Source: CAVTLG01 sp963802635
GTDB taxonomy: Bacteria > Chloroflexota > Ktedonobacteria > Ktedonobacterales > Ktedonobacteraceae
Assembly (NCBI GenBank): GCA_963802635.1
Contig: CAWDJJ010000002.1
Location: 1,116,001 to 1,180,000 of the forward strand
Direction: 5' to 3'
DNA length: 64,000 nt
Every line of letters begins with the position of its first letter. Position 1 is the first letter of the stretch. Below are positions 17,690-26,507 of this stretch, piece by piece. The notes under the pieces are model-generated. The model ran no database searches. It was given only the letters and a program-made list of their open reading frames with translations, and had not been told where the DNA came from. Both the position numbers and the translations under genes were made by a program.

Positions 17690-19009
17690 TCATGACTCAT
17701 TCTCTCCCTTGCTCCATCGGGGCAACAGGACGCGTAATCCGATGCCTTGTCCGAGCAGTGTCACTAGCACCACTCCATACACCATGCCCTCTAATAGTCC
17801 ACGATCTGGAAGCGTGACAGGTAAGCTTAACACCAACGCCACTGAGAGGGCACCTCGTAATCCTGAGAGCAGAAGAATGGGACGCCATCGACGAGGGAGA
17901 GGTTCCGGTCGTGAAAAGAGAGAGGGCGTCTTCGTTGTCTTGTTTCGAGCAAGTCTCCGTGCGAAGGCGTCATGTAGTGGCAGCAACAGGTAGATCATTG
18001 CAGCCCGACCAATGACCACTCCTGCAAGAGCCAAGCCAATGCCAGTCAATGCTGGAAGGAGAGAACTCTCTCCAATTTGGATTCCCAGGAAAAGAAAAAG
18101 GAAAGAGTTGGCAAAGTAACCGAGAAACTCCCACACATCATGGGATGCTTGACGTGCACGGTCCGTGAATCCCGTTCGTCGCCCATAGCTTCCCAGGACA
18201 AGTCCTGCTCCCACCACGGCAAGTAGTCCTGACGTGTGCAGGATTACTCCCAACAGGTACACCCCGTAGGCCACGCTCACCGTGACCGTTATTTCAATCA
18301 GATGGTCATCCACCAGCCGTAACAGGCGAGCCGCAGCGATGCCAATGCCAACTCCAAGCACCAACCCACCGAGCATCAACCAAAGCACCTCCAAGAGAGT
18401 TATCCAGATCGAAAGCGTATATGCTGCCTCTGTCCCTCCTAGTGAGACAAGCAGCACTCCAAGCACTAGTTCAAAAATGGCCGCTCCGACTCCATCGTTG
18501 AACAGGCTCTCTCCTTCCACAATGGTTCGGAGGCGATCTGAGAGACCCATCTGGCGCAAAAGTGTGAGCACGGCAATTGGATCGGTTGGCGAGATCATGG
18601 CCCCCAGTAGCAGAACTAGCAACCAGGGAAGCCCTAACGTCCAGTGGAGAAGCGCAGCAACGACGAATACGGAGAGGAGCAGTCCTGGCACTGCAAGCAA
18701 AAGGACTGCGAGCCAATTGGCCGTGAGTTGCTTTACATCGACGTTCCAGGCTCCTTCAAATAGGAGTGCCGGAAGAAAGAGAAATAGGACTACATCTGGG
18801 TTCAAACGAAGATTTGGCAGGAGCGGAGAAACCCCGATGATGAGGCCAACCACCACCAGAACGAGCGTGTAGGGCAGACGCAGTGGCCGCGAAATGAGTG
18901 CAACCGCCAGGGTAATTAGTAACAGAAGGACTAAGAGTTGGACGTTTTGCTGTGTGTCATCTCCAGCAGCGATGAGGCTTACCATAGGAAGAGAAAACGA
19001 GTGTTGCAT
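17690..19009 (-). CDS. CPA1-family Na+/H+ antiporter
   Basis: 439 residues, about 12 membrane helices. Family motifs are FLPALLFEGAW (helix 3), GAMISPTDPIAVLTLL, and EGESLFNDGVGAAIFELVLG, where the adjacent Asn-Asp pair is the ion-binding site of the CPA1 type. SD AAAAGGAG precedes ATG 19009, rejecting the upstream in-frame start. It exchanges Na+ (or K+) for H+ across the cytoplasmic membrane. Confidence 0.9.
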   Translation of the reverse strand: MQHSFSLPMVSLIAAGDDTQQNVQLLVLLLLITLAVALISRPLRLPYTLVLVVVGLIIGVSPLLPNLRLNPDVVLFLFLPALLFEGAWNVDVKQLTANWLAVLLLAVPGLLLSVFVVAALLHWTLGLPWLLVLLLGAMISPTDPIAVLTLLRQMGLSDRLRTIVEGESLFNDGVGAAIFELVLGVLLVSLGGTEAAYTLSIWITLLEVLWLMLGGLVLGVGIGIAAARLLRLVDDHLIEITVTVSVAYGVYLLGVILHTSGLLAVVGAGLVLGSYGRRTGFTDRARQASHDVWEFLGYFANSFLFLFLGIQIGESSLLPALTGIGLALAGVVIGRAAMIYLLLPLHDAFARRLARNKTTKTPSLFSRPEPLPRRWRPILLLSGLRGALSVALVLSLPVTLPDRGLLEGMVYGVVLVTLLGQGIGLRVLLPRWSKGENES

Positions 19010-19358
19010 GAAGACTCCTTTTGCACGCAAAAAGCCCTGGAACCTGCCGACCAGACTTCCCGCGCTCTATATACAGAGTGTATCATGGAACGGTCTACAG
19101 CAACAAGAGGAACCCCGAATACCGAATAGGGGAAAAACCTATCGACCGTTTGGACAATGCACGAAGGTGTAGCGTGCGTGGGTAATCCAAAGCCTTTTTA
19201 CAGCCTTTGAGACCGGCGCAACACTGCTATGCGTTTCGTGCTCGGTAAAAGTAATCCAAAGCCTTTTTTCTATTTAATCTCATTATGCTATTTATATTTG
19301 AGATATAGAGAAAACTAATTGATTTATACAATAACTGTAAATATGGAATTGTTAGATA
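19010..19358. repeat. Intergenic region with an 18-base direct repeat
   Basis: GTAATCCAAAGCCTTTTT occurs at 19182-19199 and again at 19251-19268. The copies are 69 bases apart between divergent transcription units and the sequence downstream is AT-rich. They could be paired regulator sites; no gene seen. Confidence 0.5.
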
Positions 19359-20066
19359 CTACGCTTTTTGATCGTCGATGCTAAAGCAATAACCAACGCC
19401 TGTGATGGTCAGAAAAAAGCGTGGATGAGCTGGATCTGGTTCAATTTTTCGGCGTAGTTGACCAATATAGACATGTAAGGAATGCGTCTTTCCATCATGA
19501 TTCGTCCCCCATACCTGCGTAAGGAGCATCTGCCGTGTCATGATTTTGTCACGATTCTGAATAAAGATCCTGAATAAGTCATATTCTGTCGGAGTGAGTT
19601 CAACCTCTTGCTTGTTGACGGTGACGCGTCTTTGTGTGAAGTCGACATGAATTGGCCCAATGGTGAGCGTCGGCTCTGTCCCTGATGGTATGAGAGCTAC
19701 ATGGCGTAGCGCTACACGGATTCTTGCTAACATTTCAAGTATGCCGAAGGGTTTGAGAATATAGTCATCGACTCCCAGGTCAAAGGCATGGACTTTATCA
19801 TGCTCTTTATCACTCTCTGAAAGTACGATAATTGGCAGACTTGACCGGGCCCTGACCCATTTGCATAGCTCAAATCCACTCATCCCTGGCAATTCAAGAT
19901 CTACGACCATCAAATGTGGTGGATGTTGTAGGACAGTTTCTTGCGCTTTTCCTCCGCTCCTGGCCATCAACACTTCATAGCCATATGCCACAAGATGCCG
20001 TTGCAGCAGGCGTAAAATATCAGTTTCATGGTCAACGAGCAAAATACTTGGCTTACGACTGCCCAT
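19359..20066 (-). CDS. OmpR/PhoB-type response regulator
   Basis: 235 residues. The receiver domain (residues 8-120) keeps the acidic pair (VDHE), phosphoacceptor Asp in LMVVDLELPG, and Lys in ILKPFG. A winged-helix DNA-binding domain follows (VELTPTEYDLFRIFIQN ... HVYIGQLRRKIEPD ... GVGYCF). Its start overlaps the end of a decayed sensor-kinase gene, the usual arrangement for a pair; the layout resembles kdpDE but the target is unproven. Confidence 0.85.
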   Translation of the reverse strand: MGSRKPSILLVDHETDILRLLQRHLVAYGYEVLMARSGGKAQETVLQHPPHLMVVDLELPGMSGFELCKWVRARSSLPIIVLSESDKEHDKVHAFDLGVDDYILKPFGILEMLARIRVALRHVALIPSGTEPTLTIGPIHVDFTQRRVTVNKQEVELTPTEYDLFRIFIQNRDKIMTRQMLLTQVWGTNHDGKTHSLHVYIGQLRRKIEPDPAHPRFFLTITGVGYCFSIDDQKA

Positions 20067-20268
20067 AGCTATACTCCTCCATTATGGGTAATGGAAGTGT
20101 GAAATGATGCAGCGTTCCTCTCCTTTCTCTCAACTCTACCCAGATACCTTCTCCATTGGTTTCCATCTGTGCTCGGCAGATCGCTACGCCACATCCAGAG
20201 CCACAGGAAGAAGAAGAAAGACTCTCTGGATCTATGGTCAATCTCAGAGAGAAAAAAGCTATGAGCAT
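20053..20268 (-). pseudogene. C-terminal remnant of a sensor histidine kinase
   Basis: About 70 residues survive. GSGCGVAICRAQMETNGEGIWVELRERRGTLHHFTLPL (two blocks) aligns by eye with the G2 box and end of a HATPase domain (normally GLGLAI...GG-IW-ES---GTTF-FTLP). The key glycines are degraded and the dimerisation, sensor and N box are absent. It overlaps the response regulator by 14 bases, so the regulator has lost its partner. Confidence 0.7.
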
Positions 20269-21056
20269 GTGCGGCTTTCCACGTTTTTGCTCTTAGTAAA
20301 AGTGTGCATAGCCGCACTAAAGCACATAGAGAACCCATGGCAGCTCATTGCCGACTCGTCTATGTTCTTTGCTCATATGCTAAATATAAATATATATTTC
20401 CTAAAAGTCAATGTTTCTCTTTAAATCTCTCTATTTTTTTATTATAGATATATATGTTTTATACATAAGAAAGCTGAATATAAACACTTCTATGCTATCG
20501 TTTCTGTTCTTCTAGCTTCGCTGCTCTTTTCTGCTTCTGTGAGCCTCTCTCTCTTGATCAATGCCTTAAAGCAGCGCCTCTGGAGTCAGGAACAACGACG
20601 CTTACAAGACAAAAATTTGTGCAATATATCTATATCAGTATGACATGGTATCTGGATTTTGTCAAGAAAAATGGAAAATTTATCAAGATTTTATCAACAA
20701 AATGGGCGAGAAACTCAAGATTTGTGCAATATGCACAGATATGTTGGGCGAATTTGTAACAGATTACCTCTATCACGACATTCACAAATTTTTTATACTT
20801 GTCTCATAAATGTGAAAGAACGGATTTATATTCCCAGGCATTTACAGACAAATGTGCCGCAACCTATTCCTGGCAACGCATTTCTGCATGCATATGGGGT
20901 CATAATCTCTCAATGATGATCTTTCAGCTCCTCTTTACCCTGACGTTTCTGGGAATAATCGCCAGATATCTACAACTCACTCGACGACGAGGGTTATATC
21001 GCATCTTGTATTTTGGTTAGGGACTTACTACTGAACAGATACGGAGCGGTTGAATT
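20269..21056. other. AT-rich intergenic region without supported gene
   Basis: About 790 bases of AT-rich sequence. ATTTGTGCAATAT appears twice (near 20614 and 20720), and poly-pyrimidine tracts follow 20400. A 35-codon hydrophobic frame (20914-21020) lacks an RBS. I see no convincing gene. Confidence 0.4.
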
Positions 21057-22293
21057 ATGTCTGTTACCACCTTATTGATTTTACTCGCCTGTCTTCTTAT
21101 TGCGGCAAAGTTTGCGGGTTGGCTCTGTAATCGCATCCATATGCCCGCTGTTCTAGGACAGCTCCTGATCGGTGTTGTAGCCGGGCCGTCCCTCCTTGGT
21201 TGGGTCCATGTTGGTAGCGTGTTGGATGCGTTCTCTACTATCGGCGTCATTCTCCTGATGTTTATTGCTGGCCTTGAGACAGATATGAAGCAAATGCGTG
21301 AGGTTGGACAGGCTGCCTTTACTGCTGCTTCGTTAGGGGTCGTACTCCCCTTTGTCGCTGGAACCGTGTTTGCCATGGAGCTTGGCTATAATCTCGCCGT
21401 GAGCCTCTTTCTTGGTACAGTACTTACTGCTACCAGTGTGAGTATCTCTGCTCAGACGCTCAAGGATCTGGGTAAGTTGAAGACCAAAGAAGGCACAACC
21501 ATCCTTGGTGCGGCGGTGATCGATGATGTGCTTGGCTTGATTGTGCTTTCGATCATTCTGGCCTTTACACTGGGACAGAACCCGACCTGGTCTATTGTGA
21601 AGATGCTGCTGTACTTCCCAGTTGCTTATCTCGTGGGTCATTATGGCTTTCCGGTGCTCTCGCGCTGGCTGCCAAAAATGTTGGCACTCGAAGCTCGTAT
21701 CGGCTTGGTGTTAGCGCTTGTGCTGATCTATGCCTGGTCTGCACAGTCGCTGGGGAATGTTGCTGCTATCACAGGTGCCTATATCGCTGGTATCCTGATC
21801 AATCGCACAGACATGCGCGACTGGGTGCATGATGGACTCTCGAAAATGGGCTATGCTTTCTTTGTGCCGCTCTTCTTTGTCTATGTCGGGATTCAAGCAA
21901 ATTTTCAAGCTATCGCTACCGTACCGTTGCTGCTGATGATCGGTTTTGTGGCTATTGCTATTCTCACGAAGGTCCTTGGTTGCGCAACTGGCGCTTTCCT
22001 CTGCCGCTTCAAACCTCATGAAGCACTGACCGTCGGCGTTGGTATGATCTCGCGTGGTGAGGTAGCGCTGATTACTGCGACCATTGGTTTGCAAGCTGGG
22101 CTGATTCACGAATTCTCTTTTCTCGATAGTTATTCTCATTTCGTTTATTACGACGCTGATTACGCCATTGTTGCTCAAATTGCTCTATATATTCCAGCCT
22201 GCTACCCCTGCGTTGTCAGCGTCGGAGCTGTCACTAGAGGCCGGAGGACAGGTCGCTCTATTGTCTGCCCAGGAGGAAAGTCATGTACTCTGA
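21057..22293 (+). pseudogene. CPA2-family cation/H+ antiporter, single-base frameshift near C-terminus
   Basis: About 410 residues when repaired. The membrane core is typical of KefB/NapA-like exchangers: MPAVLGQLLIGVVAGPSLLG, TIGVILLMFIAGLETD, and AAVIDDVLGLIVLSI with the paired Asp residues of the ion site. The original frame stays intact to IHEFSF (about 22115), then turns into nonsense. The next frame continues as SIVILISFITTLITPLLLKLL and ends at 22293. One inserted base in ttctcttttctcg explains it. Stop and next start overlap, so the TPR gene is coupled. Confidence 0.75.
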
Positions 22294-22861
22294 TCTGCTT
22301 GATACGGGCTATGCGTGTCTACGCCGTGGAAACCCGGAAGCTGCCCGCAGTCGCTTTCAACATGCCATCGACAGTGAGCCGACGTTCCCTCAAGGCTACT
22401 TCGCTCTGGCGCTTTCCTACTTAGATCAGGGCTTACAGCAGGAGACACGTGATGCTCTGGAGGCTGCGCTGCGTGTAGACCCAACCTATGTTCCAGCTCG
22501 CTCATATCTGGCTATCGAGTTATTCAAGATTTATGATATTAATGGAGCACAAGATGCATTAGAACAAGCATTGCAAGACGAACCGGCGAATTTGCTGGCC
22601 CATATTAAATATGCTGAATACTACTATCGCTTAGGCTTTTACAATCGCTCTGTCGAGATGCTTGAACGAGGGTTACGTGGACCTCATGGAGCCAATGAAC
22701 ATGTTGTTGCTCAAGCGCGGCAGTTTCTCTCCGAAGCGCGGCAGAAAAGTAAAAATATTATCTTGCGCGAACCACCCGACCCACGCCGTCTGCTGCGTCT
22801 CTTTTCCTGGCTTCGTGCCTGGAAAAACAAGCGCGTAGCCCACAGTGTGCCGTCCAGTTAA
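22283..22861 (+). CDS. TPR-repeat protein
   Basis: 192 residues with three to four tetratricopeptide repeats (LLDTGYACLRRGNPEAARSRF, GYFALALSYLDQGLQQETRDAL, AHIKYAEYYYRLGFYNRSVEML). SD AGGAGGAAAG precedes ATG 22283. It overlaps the repaired antiporter stop by 11 bases and is probably an adaptor of unknown partner. Confidence 0.75.
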   Translation: MYSDLLDTGYACLRRGNPEAARSRFQHAIDSEPTFPQGYFALALSYLDQGLQQETRDALEAALRVDPTYVPARSYLAIELFKIYDINGAQDALEQALQDEPANLLAHIKYAEYYYRLGFYNRSVEMLERGLRGPHGANEHVVAQARQFLSEARQKSKNIILREPPDPRRLLRLFSWLRAWKNKRVAHSVPSS

Positions 22862-23036
22862 TATTTTCTGCATTCAGATGAACAATGTGCTCCTGCATAT
22901 TGCTAGCAACGAGCGGTGCTTTGCCGATTGGCTCATTGTGCAACAACGTTGCTCGGCGGAATTTTAAGAACGCATTTCTGAATGCCTCTGGATAGAAGCT
23001 AGATTTTATTCTTTATTCATTGAGGAGGATGGTTTC

Positions 23037-24500
23037 ATGCTCGTATGGTTGCTCATCGGTTGTTTCTTCATACTGATGTTCGTACGTATCGGTTTACCTT
23101 TCGGTGTCAAATCCGAGGGTAAGGACGTTGCGAAGGTTGCGCTCACCTTCCGTGAGCGTGTGTTGATGCATCGCGTGGACATGTATGCACTCGGCGTGTT
23201 GCTCATTTTAGGCGCAGTTGGGCGATGGTTCTCAACACCGGTCGAAGTTGCCTTTATTCTCTTATCCCTTGCTATTGTCAATCTTCCCATGCGGTATACA
23301 TTTACCGTCGAAGGTATTGCGTGCAACAATGTGCTCTTTCGTCGTTGGAAAGAGTTCGAGTATGTCCGAGTCCATGGGGCGTATTTGACATTGATGCCAC
23401 GTGGGGGGCATGCTCCGCTAAAGTTGGTCGTCACAGCGTCCCGCCAGGGGGAGATCCTGCCGTATTTTCAGCGCTTCCTGCCCACGCGCCAGGAGTCTCT
23501 TCCACCATGGTATAAGCGTATGCAAATGCCGCTCTGGTTGCGTCGGCGTCTCCCAACGATCCTGCTCGGATCAGTGCTGCTTCTGGGGACTATTTTTCTG
23601 GTGAGTGCTTGTGGCGAAGGTCCAGATCCCAGTGGTTTGAACACTGCTAACCAGAAAAACCTGACGAGTGTCACTGCGAATGGGACGCCCACGACCTCGC
23701 AGCAAGACCTGAACACCGCCAAAACAAACGAGCCATTTGCTTATAACCTGGCGTTACTGGTTGATGAGAATCGGCTGGGTATCAATTTCGTGTGGACGCT
23801 GGTCACAGGCTATCTGGTTATGTTCATGCAAGCGGGTTTCGCGCTCGTCGAAACTGGTCTTTGCCGGGCTAAAAATGCTGGTCACACCATGGCGATGAAC
23901 TTTATGGTCTATGGCCTGGGCATGATCGGTTACTTCATTGCGGGCTTTGCTTTCCAGTTTGGCGGTGTCGGTATTGTTGGCGTCCCGAACCTGGGCGGTC
24001 TTTCGGCGCTGACGAATGAGCTATCGATCACTATTGGCGGACATGTCCTGGGGTTTGGTTGGCTATAAAGGCTTCTTCCTCAGTGATGGCACCTATGATG
24101 TCGGTGTTGCCGTGATGTTCCTCTTCCAGATGGTCTTTATGGATACGACGGCGACTATTCCCACGGGCGCCATGGCTGAGCGCTGGAAATGGTCCGCTTT
24201 TTGTGTCTACAGTTTGTTCGTTTCCACGCTCGTGTATCCGATCTATGGCAACTGGGCCTGGGGTGGTGGCTGGCTCTCGCAGTTGGGGAACATTGGCCTG
24301 GGCAAAGGCTACATCGACTTCGCGGGGAGTGGCGTCGTCCATGCCGTTGGTGGCTGGTGTGCTCTGGCTGGCGCTATCGTTATAGGTCCGCGCCTTGGCA
24401 AGTACAACCGCGATGGGAGCTCGAACACCATCCCCGGGCACAATATGGTCTTCGCTCTGCTTGGCTGCTTTATTCTGGCCTTTGGCTGGTTTGGTTTCAA
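23037..24500 (+). pseudogene. amt: Ammonium transporter (Amt) with N-terminal fusion, first part; frameshifted and IS110-interrupted
   Basis: Residues 1-160 are an extra module: two membrane helices, then a PH-like soluble segment (YTFTVEGIACNNVLFRRWKEFEYVRV). A second signal-like helix ending LVSACG follows, then the Amt core (FALVETGLCRAKNAGHTMAMNFMVY; GSGVVHAVGGWCAL with pore His). SD GAGGAGGATGG. One extra base near 24043 shifts the frame just before WGLVGYKGFFLSDG. The gene is cut at 24500 in FGWFGF-NPGST. An alternative ATG at 23520 would give a stand-alone Amt, so fusion versus two genes is open. Confidence 0.85.
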
Positions 24501-24752
24501 GTGCGATGACTCGGGGAGTCAGAAAAGCGAATGAAAATGGGCTATACTCTGGAAAGGAGGCAGCGAGAAGAGATCGTTCAGGATTGGTACCTGCTGAGTC
24601 CGAGTTTCAAGTTGATCCAGGTGCGTTGTCCAGAAGAAAAGAATGTCGCCACGGCTTTCGCCGTGAGCACGAGGAGGAAACTTGTGTTCCTTGACGCACC
24701 TCTCGCCGCCTTCATCGTTCTCAGAGAGAGTATAACAGAAAGGCAAAAGGGA
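24501..24752 (+). ncRNA. Candidate bridge RNA region of IS110 copy 1
   Basis: IS110 recombinases are known to be guided by a bridge RNA from the non-coding end. Here the leader contains GTTTCAAG at 24604-24611, identical to the left target junction, and GGAGGAA at 24673-24679, identical to the element's own right end plus core (26102-26108). Target-like word first, donor-like word second is the known loop order. Small stems TGACTC/GAGTCA (24507-24521) and CACGGC/GCCGTG (about 24650) are visible. RNA boundaries not determined. Confidence 0.55.
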
Positions 24753-26009
24753 ATGCAAGTCTTGTATGAACGCTGTTGTGGACTCGATGTGCACAAAAAG
24801 ACGGTCGTGGCTTGTGTGCTGCTGCTGCTAGCCAATGGAACGGTCAGCAAACAGGTGCGCACCTTTGCGACCACGACGGTCGGGTTATTAGCGCTAGCAG
24901 ACTGGCTAGAGAGTCAGCAGGTGACTCACGTCGCCATCGAATCGACGGGAGTGTATTGGCGTCCGGTGTTTAACATCCTGGAAGCGGTGTGTACGGTGAT
25001 CCTGGTCAATGCGCAGCATATCAAAGCGGTGCCGGGTCACAAAACCGATGTGCGTGACAGTGAATGGTTGGCCGATTTGCTCCGTCATGGACTGCTCAAA
25101 GCCAGCTTCATCCCTCCTCAGCCCATCCGTGACTTACGGGATCTCGTACGCTATCGCAAAACGCTGGTCTACGAGCGCAGCCAGGAAGTCAATCGTCTCC
25201 ACAAGCTCTTGGAGACGGCCAACATCAAGCTGTCCTCGGTGGTGAGCGACATCATGGGCAAGAGTGGGCGGGACGTGGCCTGCCTGCTACAAGGTGTCAG
25301 TGATGCTGAAGCACTTGCCGAGCTGGCACGGGGTTCGTTGCGTGGCAAGCTGCCCGCTTTGCGAGAGGCGTTGACCGGACAAGTCGATGCTCACCATCGT
25401 CTGCTGCTGGGGCATCTGCTGGCCCATATTGAGTTTCTGGAGCAGACCCTGCACACCCTCACGACCCAGATCGAGCCGTATCTTTCCCCCTATGAGAGTT
25501 CCATTGAGCTGCTGGAGACGATCCCTGGAGTGAAACGGCTGACGGCTGCGACCATTGTGGGAGAAATTGGCACGGATATGACCCGCTTTCCTACAGCCAA
25601 GCACCTCGCGTCCTGGGCCGGTGTCTGTCCGGGCAATCGGCAAAGTGGAGGTAAACGCCTCAAAGGCAAGACCACCAAAGGCAATCCGCGTCTGAGGGCA
25701 GCCCTCGCCGAGGTGGTGTGGGCCATCTCGCGGATGAATGATACATTGGACCTGGCCGCTCAATACCATCATCTGGTGCGCCGCATTGGCAAATCCAAAG
25801 CGATTGTGGCGGTCTCTCATAGTTTGATTGGGATCATCTATTATATGTTGCGTGATCAACAAGCCTACCGCGATCTCGGCCCCACCTACTTTGAGACGCG
25901 CGACCAGGAGCGCGAACGCAACCGGGCCGTCCGTCACCTGGAGACGTTGGGGTATCGGGTGACGCTTGAACGATCAGAGGAGGAAGCGCTTAGTGCACCA
26001 ATAGCTTGA
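24753..26009 (+). CDS. IS110-family recombinase (RuvC-like DEDD plus Tnp_20)
   Basis: 418 residues from ATG 24753 (SD AAAGG). The N-terminal RuvC-like domain shows GLDVHKKTVVACV (Asp), VAIESTGVYW (Glu) and HKTDVRDSEWLADLL (Asp-Asp). The C-terminal Tnp_20 domain holds TIPGVKRLTAATIVGEIG and NRQSGGKR with the presumed catalytic Ser. The longer frame from 24531 reads through the non-coding leader and is rejected. Nearly identical to copy 2; differences include VACLL versus MLACLL. Confidence 0.9.
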   Translation: MQVLYERCCGLDVHKKTVVACVLLLLANGTVSKQVRTFATTTVGLLALADWLESQQVTHVAIESTGVYWRPVFNILEAVCTVILVNAQHIKAVPGHKTDVRDSEWLADLLRHGLLKASFIPPQPIRDLRDLVRYRKTLVYERSQEVNRLHKLLETANIKLSSVVSDIMGKSGRDVACLLQGVSDAEALAELARGSLRGKLPALREALTGQVDAHHRLLLGHLLAHIEFLEQTLHTLTTQIEPYLSPYESSIELLETIPGVKRLTAATIVGEIGTDMTRFPTAKHLASWAGVCPGNRQSGGKRLKGKTTKGNPRLRAALAEVVWAISRMNDTLDLAAQYHHLVRRIGKSKAIVAVSHSLIGIIYYMLRDQQAYRDLGPTYFETRDQERERNRAVRHLETLGYRVTLERSEEEALSAPIA

Positions 26010-26106
26010 TCTCTCGTGTTCTCAACGCTCCCAGATGGCTCTGCTTCTGGGCTGATTTCGTGTGCCTTTTTCGCCTTTTCCCCGCCTCTCCCCACATTTT
26101 CGGAGG

Positions 26107-26255
26107 AATTCGACTGAGATGCCTCCACCCTTTCCACCTAAATTATCACCTATTTCTAGTTCGTGGGATTTTAACGTTTCAATCTCGACTGAGATGCTTC
26201 CACCCTTTCCACTTGTACAACTCATGTCCCTCTGTTTCCATATCTACAGTTTCAA
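26107..26255. CRISPR. CRISPR-like array fragment between the IS110 copies
   Basis: Three repeat units are seen. The middle one is complete, 37 bases at 26176-26212, beginning GTTTCAAT and ending CCACCCTTTCCAC. The first (to 26137) lost its 5' end and the third (26249-26255, GTTTCAA) lost its 3' end to the IS110 insertions. Spacers are 38 bases (26138-26175) and 36 bases (26213-26248). Unit lengths of 73-75 fit CRISPR. Repeats 1 and 2 differ by one substitution and one indel, so the fragment has drifted. No cas gene is in the window. Confidence 0.65.
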
Positions 26256-26507
26256 GTGCGATGACTCGGGGAGTCAGAAAAGCGAATGAAAATGGGCTAT
26301 ACTCTGGAAAGGAGGCAGCGAGAAGAGATCGTTCAGGATTGGTACCTGCTGAGTCCGAGTTTCAAGTTGATCCAGGTGCGTTGTCCAGAAGAAAAGAATG
26401 TCGCCACGGCTTTCGCCGTGAGCACGAGGAGGAAACTTGTGTTCCTTGACGCACCTCTCGCCGCCTTCATCGTTCTCAGAGAGAGTATAACAGAAAGGCA
26501 AAAGGGA
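26256..26507 (+). ncRNA. Candidate bridge RNA region of IS110 copy 2
   Basis: Same leader as copy 1, including the target-like GTTTCAAG and donor-like GGAGGAA words. Its left junction in the CRISPR-like repeat also reads GTTTC-AA, so the same guide explains both insertion sites. Confidence 0.5.

Larger units (their letters stand above)
24501..26106 (+). mobile_element. IS110-family element, copy 1
   Basis: A 1606-base unit bounded by comparison with copy 2 (26256-27861, the same length). Flanks are amt (gtttcaa) on the left and CRISPR-like repeat sequence on the right. AA is found at both junctions, as expected for an IS110 core dinucleotide. No terminal inverted repeats. Composition: 252 non-coding bases, recombinase, 97 non-coding bases. 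The long leader on the 5' side suits the IS110 rather than the IS1111 subgroup. Confidence 0.9.

Noticed and set aside
20914..21020. 35-codon hydrophobic ORF before the CPA2 antiporter
   Set aside because: No ribosome-binding site and no resemblance to KdpF or other known small transporter subunits.
24531..24752. 74-residue N-terminal extension of the IS110 recombinases
   Set aside because: It translates the conserved non-coding leader; the family normally starts just before the RuvC motif and an SD lies at 24747.
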